NCBI GenBank assembly: GCA_005784505.1
Contig: VCAZ01000112.1
Span: 1,118,501 to 1,182,500, forward strand
Direction: 5' to 3'
DNA: 64,000 bases
Source of the DNA: Bagarius yarrelli
Lineage: Eukaryota; Chordata; Actinopteri; Siluriformes; Sisoridae
Shown: positions 41,130 through 64,000 of the stretch, piece after piece
Layout: the number at the start of each line of letters is the position of its first letter
How positions within the stretch are numbered: position 1 is the first letter of the stretch
The notes under the pieces: model-generated
Database searches by the model: none
Told to the model about the DNA's origin: nothing
What the model saw: the letters and a program-made list of their open reading frames with translations, nothing else
Position numbers and translations under genes: made by a program

Positions 41130-42815
41130 ATGGCAGGAGAATATCAGCTAGAATCGAGGGGAAGGTGTAGAAGACAGCGGTGAGACAGCTATGATGTATG
41201 GTTTAGAGACAGTGGTGAGACAGATTTGATGTATGGTTTAGAGACAGTGGTGAGAGACAGCAGTATGATGATGATGTATGGTGGTTTAGAGACAGCTGGT
41301 GATGATGGTCAGTGGGTGAGACAGTGGTGAGACAGCTATGATGTATGGGTTAGAGACAGTTTAGAGACAGTGGTGAGACAGCTATGATGTGTCAGGTTTA
41401 GAGACATTGGATGAGACAGCTATGTTTATGGTTTGATGGTTTAGAGACAGTGAGAGCGCAGTGAGACAGGTGAGACAGCTATGATGTATGGTTTAGAGAG
41501 TGGTGACAGTGGTGATGTGAGACAGCTATGATGTATGGTTTAGAGAGAGACAGTTGGTGCATGAGACAGTGGGAGAGGCAGCTATGATGTATGGTTTAGA
41601 GACAGTGGGTTGATGATGATTGGTTTAGAACAGAGGTGATGACCAGCTATGATGATGATTGGTTTAGAGACAGCGGTGAGACCAGCTATGATGTATGGTT
41701 TAGAGACAGTGGTGAGACAGCTATGATGTAGAGACAGTGGTTTGTGGTTTAGACAGCTGGTGTAGAGACAGTGGTGAGAGAGACAGTGTGAGAGCAGCTA
41801 TGATGTATGGTTTAGAGACAGTGGTGAGAGCAGATGTATGTGGTTTAGACTATGATGTATGTTTGAGCACAGCATGATGTATGGTTTAGAGCTATGATGT
41901 TTTTAGAGACAGTGGTGAGACAGCTATGATGTAGACAGTTAGATCAGATGTATGGTGGTTTAGAGTGTTTACCAGTGGTGAGAGCAGCTGGTATGGTTAG
42001 AGACAGTGGTGAGAGCTGATTATGATGTATGGTTTAGAGACAGTGGTGAGAGCAGATGTCTATGATGTATGGTTTAGAGACAGTGGTGAGACCATGATGT
42101 ATGGTTTAGAGACAGTATGATGGTGAGCTAGGACAGCTGATGTATGGTTTTTAAGAGACAGTGGTGGAGAGCAGCTGATGTATGGTTTAGAGACAGTGGT
42201 GAGAAGTATGATGTTTTTAGAGACAGTGGTGAGACAGCTGAGGGTGTAGAGACAGTGGTGAGACAGCTATGATGTGTGGTGTAGAGACAGTGGTGAGACA
42301 GCTATGATGTATGGTTTAGAGACAGTGGTGAGACAGCTATGATGTATGGTTTTAGTTAGAGACAGTGGTGAGACAGCTATGATGTATGGGTTTAGAGACA
42401 GAGATGATGTATGGGTTAGAGACAGTGGTGAGACAGCTATGATGTATGGTTTAGAGACAGTGGATCCTGAGGAAGAAACAGGTGGCAGAGCTGGAAGTGG
42501 CAGAGCTGAAGATGTTGAGGTTTTCTTTGGGAGTGACGAGGTTGGACAGGATTAGGAACGAGTTCATCAGGGGGACGGCTCATGTTAGATGTTTTGGGGA
42601 GAAAGTCAGAGAGTCCAGATTGAAGTGATTTGGACATGTCCAGAGGAGGGACATTGAATATATTGGTAGGAGGATGTTAGAAATGAAGCTACCAGGCAGA
42701 AGGTAAAGAGGAAGACCAAAGAGGAGGGTATAGGGATGCGATAAACGAGGACATGAAGTTAGTGGTGTGTGAGTGAAGAGGATGTAGAGAATAGGGTTAG
42801 GTGGGAGATACGAGA
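41130..42815 (+). mobile_element. Non-LTR retroelement fragment (reverse transcriptase C-terminus), copy 2
   Basis: The same family as the fragment at 9690-10356, in the opposite orientation. A short RT-like stretch (41140-41200) leads into a huge degenerate 36-bp array. From 42465 on the frames read VAELEVAELKMLRF, LGVTRLDRIRNEF, FGHVQRRDIEYIGRRMLEMK and LPGRR, with stops and shifts. It is not functional. Confidence 0.8.
41160..42465. repeat. Degenerate 36-bp minisatellite inside retroelement copy 2
   Basis: Units of 'gctatgatgtatggtttaga' + 'gacagtggtgagacag' fill about 1.3 kb (about 35 unit equivalents). Many internal deletions and rearrangements occur in the left two thirds; the units are regular near 42280-42460. 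Confidence 0.93.
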
Positions 42816-42833
42816 GCGCTTATATATTTATGG

Positions 42834-42975
42834 TATTTGGTAGATGTTCTTATCTACCAAAACTTACATTTTGGTTTTGTATAGCTGAGCAGTTAAGGGG
42901 TTAAGGGCCTTGCTCAGGAGCCCAACATTGGTCCTGGGAATTGAACCCACAATTCTCCACTACTGCAAGCACAAT
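42834..42975 (-). mobile_element. tRNA-derived SINE, antisense
   Basis: 'aagggccttgctcaggagcc' and 'tcctgggaattgaacccaca', abutting the 3' end of retroelement copy 2. Confidence 0.78.
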
Positions 42976-43540
42976 AACATTATTTTTATATTCTAGGCAA
43001 TATTCTGCATGCACCTGCATTACATTAGAATAAGACGTAGGTTAATTTCTCACATTGTAGATACAATCGATCAGTCATTTATAAACGGATCTCATATATA
43101 TCATCGAAATAAGCAGTTAGTTATTAAAACTCTTGTAAACTTCAAAGATTCGACTGTCGTGTGATGCTGCAACATGTATAGTTGATTACATAAACTCCAA
43201 ACAGTGTGCACGTCTTCCTAATAACACGGCCCCTGGGTGTCTCTTCAGGTTGTTTTTTTGGTTTGTTAAATAACGAATTCACAACCAACCAGTACAACAA
43301 AGTATATATTTTTTTTCATTACAGGCTCATCCATTTATATCAATTATGCAAAGAATAGAATGTAACAGAACATAAGATTCTAAGATACATGCGCATAAAA
43401 TCTATTTTTTTTTTTTAAAAAAAGAAAAAAAAAAAAAAAAAAAGCAGATCATAATAAAATGGATATAAATTCATTTCGTGTGCATTTGGAAGAAATATCT
43501 AAATACCAATCCTTTAACTTGAGTGATTAGTACTACCACT

Positions 43541-43541
43541 A

Positions 43542-43606
<65 letters not shown>
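43541..43606. repeat. Poly-A tract of about 66 bases
   Basis: An uninterrupted A-run; on the yap1 strand this is poly-T in the presumed 3' UTR. A shorter A-run lies at about 43410-43443. Confidence 0.95.
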
Positions 43607-43609
<3 letters not shown>

Positions 43610-45744
43610 ATAATATATTCGGCGTCGCACACTAACTACGCAAAAAAAAAAGTCATGTTTAAGTGACACACACGTTTAAGCGATGTTCTGTAAAACATGC
43701 AATACAAGCAGTGTACCAACAATTGATAAAAAAAACAACAACACCACGATATTTATTCTTGTTGCATTGCTATCTCAAACACTGCTTAGTCCATCAACAC
43801 CATATACTTCTGTAAAAAATAGATACTATTCTAAAGATACTACTTGGGTCTTTTGTCCTGTTTGCTCGAAGGCACAGCGGCGTAGGTTTGTTTACAGGTT
43901 TTGATCTTTGCTCACGTAAAGCATGTGCTCAAATTGCCGAAATATTGGACGAGATTTTAGCATTAGTGTCCGAGGTTCTTCGTCAGGAGCACAAAAGCGG
44001 AAAAACTTCGCCGACTTTGTAATCTGGGCAATGCCATGAAAGTGACATTTTCGATTATTTTTGTTTAGTGTTAAAGAGGGAATTTATACACAATATGGAC
44101 AATAATAATAATCAGGACATCTGGCTTTTACATCTATTTAAAAAAAACCCCTCCTGTCCAAGTTTAGTCTCGCTGTAAGGACCTACACACAGGACACAAA
44201 ACCCGTTGCATTAGATGTGTGTTGTAAATTTGTGGGGATTTGTGTTTCAAATCAGGCACCAATGACAGAAGAGGAGACCTGGGGTGACGTCGGTGTTCCG
44301 GTTCATCCCAAAGGTGGTCAGAGGGGTCGTGGACAGGGGGCTCTGTGCAGGACACTCGATCTCTTACACAACAAACAGTGTCCTCATGAAGCTAGGGAGC
44401 TTTGTGCACAGCGGCATTGTCAGGTTTGGACATAATTTAATGCTGAAAGACGTTCTAGACAACTTTGTGCTTCGGATTTTGTATTCTGGGCAAAGACACA
44501 CTTAAACGAGTATTCCAATAAGGTGTCCATAAACGTAAAGCCATATCTTATGTATATAGTCTACGAGCGGTTATGAGCACATGCCTTGTTCACGCTGACT
44601 CGATGAAGTACATGGATTAAACTGTAGTTCATTTACAAACACTTACTGTTCTAAAATAAAATCACATTTAAAGTGTAGGATTATCATCATCATCATCATC
44701 ATCATCATCTTTGAGTACTGTGAGTGTGTGTGTTGGGAGTAATAATCCTGTAAACATCTCGAGATACATATCGTGTCTCTCTATAAAGCATCTACGACCT
44801 CTGTAGTGTTCTATCGCTCTGCAGCTATGTAAACGATCGACGACGGGTTTCTCTCGGCAACTTGTTCGTACGAGAGGTTTGCGACAGTCACTACACATCC
44901 ACTGACTAATTGTCAGCTGGATACAGTCTCTCGTTAGCTTATGCTACATGTATACACACACACAAATGATAGGATAAATTATTTGTTACTTTGAAAAGAA
45001 AAAAAAAAAAAAAAAAAAAAAAAAGCGAGAGAATGAAAAAAATAGAAAAAAAAAAAAAACCAAACCACAACTCTTTGGAAGCTTTGTTAAAAAGCAAAAT
45101 GACAAGCCATCACTGATTGTTTCCATTAAAATCTCAATCTGGGCTACCAAACCTAGAGTACCAGCTAACCGTCGCTTTAAAACTTCAAGACATGCTCATT
45201 TCCCAGCGTTAAACATAGCAAATCCTTCACTTCAATCGCTTCTATGCCAGAACAGGCATCCTTCCTTATCCTCATCCTCATCCTCGCTTTGTCATCGGTA
45301 CAAGCTCCTGACTTACAGCTCCTTGCTTGCTTTTTGTCACTGAATATGCGAAAAAAATACAATAATAATGATTGATAACCTACGTATTAACATACAATAA
45401 CAGCTCTCTGGGTCTAGTTTGATCGTTTTTTTTTTTTTGTCGAGTACTAGTATAATAGTGATGGTTAACTAATTCTGCGACAGTTTAAAACAAAAAAAAA
45501 ACTGCGACGTGCCGGAAGGCAACCATAGTAGATAGATAACGCCGCAGTTACTGTGAGACGACAAATCGATTTATCATACATTAATGAGAAAAAAAAAATA
45601 ATACAGTCTTAAATTAGACTGAGGTTAAAGGTGAAAAAAAAAAAAAACCAACAAAGCATTTTTATATAAACTTTAAATGACATTTTGGATGATGATTATT
45701 GAAAACTGTAAATAGAAAATAGCACGCTCGAAAATGTTTGTTTG

Positions 45745-45746
<2 letters not shown>

Positions 45747-45833
<87 letters not shown>
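45747..45833. repeat. (AT)n microsatellite
   Basis: Continuous AT dinucleotides in the presumed yap1 3' UTR. Confidence 0.95.
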
Positions 45834-45836
<3 letters not shown>

Positions 45837-46522
45837 TTAAAAAGTAGTGTTGCATTACGAGATCAAACCGAAGGCACTTGTACGGATTACAGTCCGATAT
45901 GCTGGCACAGCCGAGCAGGGTGATCCACCTTCTTTAAAGCATCGGGTTCAGTCCTCGAGATCTCACTCAAGCTCATCAAGATCTCATCACATGTAAAAGC
46001 AGCCCTCGTGAGTGTTTTTTTTTTGTTTTTTTTTTGGTTTGCCAAGCTTGTAGTGATCGAAAGAAGAGAGGGAAACTTTCAAGCCATGTGGCGAGGCAGG
46101 AGATGAGGTCGTATTTGAGAGGGATGAGGGTTCAACAACTTGTCAATGCAACATACATGTGGATAAAAAGAAAGGGTGAATAATTGTCTGTTCATGGGCC
46201 AGCCTTGAGGATGCAGACATGAAGGAAAAAAAAAAAAAAAAAAAAAGAGAGGGCAAAAAAAAAAAAAAAAATCTTATCCGTTCGGCTATGTGTGGTTTAA
46301 CTCTGGGGGACAAAGCCCCCGATAAAACCGATCCGGCCATGAGCAATGTTAAAAGTGAGAGAAGTAAAAGCTCACAAAGTCTAAAAAAAAAAAAAAAAAA
46401 GAGTGAAATGTCTCTAAAAAAAACACCAAAAAACCTCGAAGCATCTGTATATCCTTCACAGATTGGCCTAAGCAGCAGTTCAGTGTGAAGAGAGCGGAGG
46501 TGAAAGGTGTGTTAAAGCTGAT

Positions 46523-60938
<14,416 letters not shown>

Positions 60939-61039
60939 CTGTAGAGAGAAACGAACATGATATTTGTTTTTAAAAATGAACGTTTGCTACCGAAGATGTG
61001 CAAGTTGACACCATTAGGGAAAATTCACTAACAATAAGT

Positions 61040-61260
61040 CATTTCTATTTGATTTATTTTGATTCCTTAAGCGCTTTTATTAATAAAGATCATCTCAAAG
61101 CAGCTTCACAAAATCCATCTAATAGAAAAATGTACACATTTTAAAAGGAAAAATTTATATTTATTTCCAACACACAATTCCAAGGCAACGGTGGCACAGG
61201 GGGAAAAATCCATTAGATGATAAGAAAACTTGAGAGGAACCAGGCTTAAGGTACACAATG
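61040..61260. repeat. Degraded interspersed fish repeat
   Basis: 'catctcaaagcagcttcaca', 'ggcaacggtggcacaggggg' and 'aaacttgagaggaaccaggc' are hallmarks of a common teleost interspersed repeat. I cannot name the family. Confidence 0.5.
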
Positions 61261-63375
61261 TACTCATAAAAAAAAAGTTTTTAACTTCGTTATAGGTTTA
61301 AGACTAGTTTCCTCTATTTAATGACATTAAATGTTCAATGTTGGAAACCTGGGCACGAGATCCACCGTAGCAACAGCAGCTCGGAGGCACCGTGACCATC
61401 CAAGCCGCTGTCAAACCTCAGCAGCTGTAGTTATAGAACAATCTGTGCTTGTTTTTCTTGTTTGAAGACAAGAATTTCAAAGGCGAAAAAAAAAAAAGAA
61501 GTGCAAGTTTATAACTTGCTCTCTTTTTCCAACAGTTTGGAGTTCGTTACACTTTCTTTGTGATCCAGTGAATCAGTATTGATATCATTATCGACGCAAT
61601 TTTCTATGTCATTTTAAATAAGGGCGCAAATAATGTCAATGTACGATCAAAAAGTGTCTTTGGAAATACGGTGTATTAATATGTTATAAACCCTGTGTGT
61701 TAGTATAAAATATAACACTAATTATATATGTTAATTCCAGGTATAAACACCGAATGCACTTACAGGTAAAATCTACCAGGCATTAAAAAAAAATGTAAGT
61801 AAAATCGCAGCACTTCTTAAATTCAATTCCAGGGACCGCTGGAGAACCACTGCTGAAAGACATCATGAACAGAAATAAAAACAGATTTTTTTCGGATGGA
61901 AAAAGAAAGAAGGGAAAAAAAAAATAAAAAAATTAAAAAGCAGCCAGTGTCTGTTTTAGCCTCGCAATGACTGTTTGTTTGGCTAGTGCACCGAGGATGA
62001 CATCATATTATTTCACTTTAAAACAGTAGTTGGTGGAAAAACACTTGACATTTTCTTGGAAAATGTGTCAAAGTCTGGATGAAATCGCAACTTTTGTTGC
62101 TTTACGCATTCACTGTTTGTAAACATTACATTTATTTCGAGGAAGGCGGTCATAAGCACCGCTGTACCACACGCGCGGTACGGTTCGGGTTTTAAGATCT
62201 TTTATACTTGTGAACGAAAACATTTACAGGATTCTTCCTGTGCAAGCTAAAGCAAGATGAACTCTGCTGACAGCATGCTGGCGACTTGCGTCTATTTGTC
62301 TGCCGAGACTAAAAATAGTCGTGTTTTGGTACATCGTTTCACAAACTCAAGTTTGCAGTCTGGTCGGGCAGCAATGGAGGAAAGAAAGAGAGGAAGAGGA
62401 GTAGGAGGAGGAGCGACCAGTGGAGTGGAGTCAACTTTAACCCAGATGCGGCCATGTGATCTGCTTATGAGGAGCAGACTGGAGGATCACTGAAGTGTAA
62501 CACATAGAACCGAGCGCCTTTCAAGGAAGAACACACACACAAGCACGGACTTGTGTTTATTTAATGCCTAAACAAAGCCAGTATATAGCAGGAGAGGGTC
62601 TGTGACTTTTGGTCCTGTCGGGGCTGCACGCTGCCTTGCAGACTACCACAGTTAAAATGTTAGGCGATATGCAGATCACGAGTAACGAAGAAAAGACTTT
62701 TTAACTTTTTATTTAGCCTGGCTTTTTTTTTCCGAAAAAGAAAAAAAAATCCAACTTACTTTAAAAAATATTTAGGACAAAATAATAAAGAAACGTTTTT
62801 TCTTTCTCAATGTGAGATCGTTTGCTTTACAAAGAACGCTTTACTCTGCTTGTGTGGCAAGGAGGCATTTCTAATTCTCGCTTTGTTAGGACTTGCTGCT
62901 CGATTAAGATGGAGGGCTAATCGAGGAAAAGGGCTCCCTGGCAGGCCGGGCCTGTCTCATTCAGGCAGGGTCATGCCCAGGGCTCTTCCCAGCCAGTTCT
63001 TTCTCCTGCTGCCTGCTTCGCAACACTGAAGTGTCAGCCTATTGAACGATCTGGCGCCACTTTTTCAAAGCTTTTACCTGACAGACAAAAGCTCAGACAG
63101 AGCTACGACCCCGAAAGGCCCAACGCTATTCACAGCCATCCTCTGCTTTCACCTACGCTTCCAGTGCTCGCCCCTCAGGCCCCGATTAAAGAGAGTTGAC
63201 ATTAAAAAATAGTGGCGTTGTAGTGGATTGCAATTATTCCAAAGCATCCATGATTACATGTCTACCAAAACCTGCAACTAGGCTTTATATCACGTTTGAT
63301 AAAATGACAGCAAGGCTTCCTGTGGTGTTTTCTCAGCTATAACAGAATCCTATTATGGTGTAAGGCTGTACTGTG

Positions 63376-63552
63376 GCGAAGTGATGGCTCATGGTTAAAG
63401 TGTTGGACTGCCAACCTGAAGATTGTAGGTTTGTTTCCCAGCTCCACCAAGCCACCACTGCTGAACCCCTCAACCCCCAATTGCTCAGTTGTATAAAGGA
63501 GATAAATGTAAGTCGCTTTAAATAAGGGCGTCTGCCAAATGCTGTAAATGTG
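63376..63552 (+). mobile_element. tRNA-derived SINE
   Basis: 'gttggactgccaacctgaag', 'gctcagttgtataaaggaga' and 'taagggcgtctgccaaatgc'. Confidence 0.88.
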
Positions 63553-64000
63553 CTAGCAGAAATATTTTGTGCTGGATTATTAATCTTATCAAAATAACCT
63601 CAATTGTAGTAAAAGTTCAGTACTAATTGTTAATCCAGATTTTTTGATCACTTAATTGTACATTAGAATTACTAGCTAATTCCAAGCAATACGAAGCCAA
63701 GAGAACAGCCAGGCACATGGTAAATCAGCGCAATTATTATTGAAATAATTATTATTTTATTTACGTTTATGGCGTTGTATTGATCGGTCACAGTTCTCAA
63801 TCGTGTATGAACCGTAAGTAACGGTGTGACAAGGTAAAGCTGGATACAAAACGACAAAACGTTAGGCGAAAGGTATATATAATGTGTAAAAACATTACAT
63901 AAACACCTTTAGGTATATATAATGTGTACTAAACATTGTTGTGACAGTAAGAAAATAGGCAAAATCTGTGTGAGAACTTTCTTTTGGACTGCTGGTGAAT

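Larger units (their letters stand above)
39800..46522. other. Convergent tbcb-yap1 intergenic region and yap1 3' UTR
   Basis: No coding exon was found. The left part holds a pair of SINEs (40.1-40.4 kb) and a retroelement with a large minisatellite (41.1-42.8 kb). From about 43.2 kb to 46.5 kb the sequence is probably yap1 3' UTR on the minus strand, with long A-runs (T-runs in the transcript) and an (AT)n tract. The UTR end is not clear. Confidence 0.5.
60939..64000 (-). other. yap1: yap1 intron upstream of the WW1 half-exon (continues past the window)
   Basis: No exon encoding the first half of WW1 or the TEAD-binding region was found. It contains a degraded interspersed repeat (61040-61260), a comparatively repeat-poor GC-richer block (about 62850-63200) and a SINE at 63376-63552. 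Confidence 0.6.

Noticed and set aside
62257..62493. 78-codon ORF considered as an upstream yap1 exon
   Set aside because: It is on the wrong strand, and neither it nor its complement encodes YAP1 N-terminal motifs.

Overview
This is a teleost fish nuclear genome window. The coding sequence lies in short exons with GT/AG splice sites, the intergenic DNA is AT-rich, and the DNA is full of microsatellites, tRNA-derived SINEs and Tc1-like, hAT-like and fold-back transposon remnants. The abundant SINE (tRNA-like head, 'tgagcaaggcccttaaccc' body, 'taagggcgtctgccaaatg' tail) together with one DANA/Mermaid-like SINE suggests an otophysan fish, possibly a catfish. That identification is an inference.

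Six protein-coding genes can be read, in this order: the 3' end of sipa1 (+, 796-2485), complete qpctl (+, 8542-13956), a SIX1/2-class homeobox gene, probably six9 (-, 16763-19927), six5 (-, 25965-31345), tbcb (+, 35678-39039), and the 3' two-thirds of yap1 (-, 46523-60938; its first exons lie beyond the right edge). All exon joins listed were checked for reading phase, and each joined frame stays open to its stop codon.

The two SIX genes are in tandem, as expected for a SIX cluster. six5 and tbcb are divergent, sharing a 4.3-kb intergenic region. tbcb and yap1 converge. Roles: sipa1 encodes a Rap GTPase-activating protein, qpctl a Golgi glutaminyl cyclase, six9 and six5 transcription factors, tbcb a tubulin-folding cofactor and yap1 the Hippo-pathway coactivator. 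They do not form a single pathway.

The most unusual items are: (1) two copies, in opposite orientation and 31 kb apart, of a non-LTR retroelement whose reverse-transcriptase frame contains an expanded 36-bp (12-codon) tandem repeat; (2) a SIX1/2-class gene with an additional intron after the homeodomain and a 9-residue insertion in the SIX domain; (3) a nearly perfect 33-bp inverted repeat around a GC-richer island inside six5 intron 1; (4) a hAT-like element with an exact 8-bp target duplication in a qpctl intron; and (5) several fold-back elements, one with a SINE nested inside. No CRISPR, operon or bacterial-type system is present.
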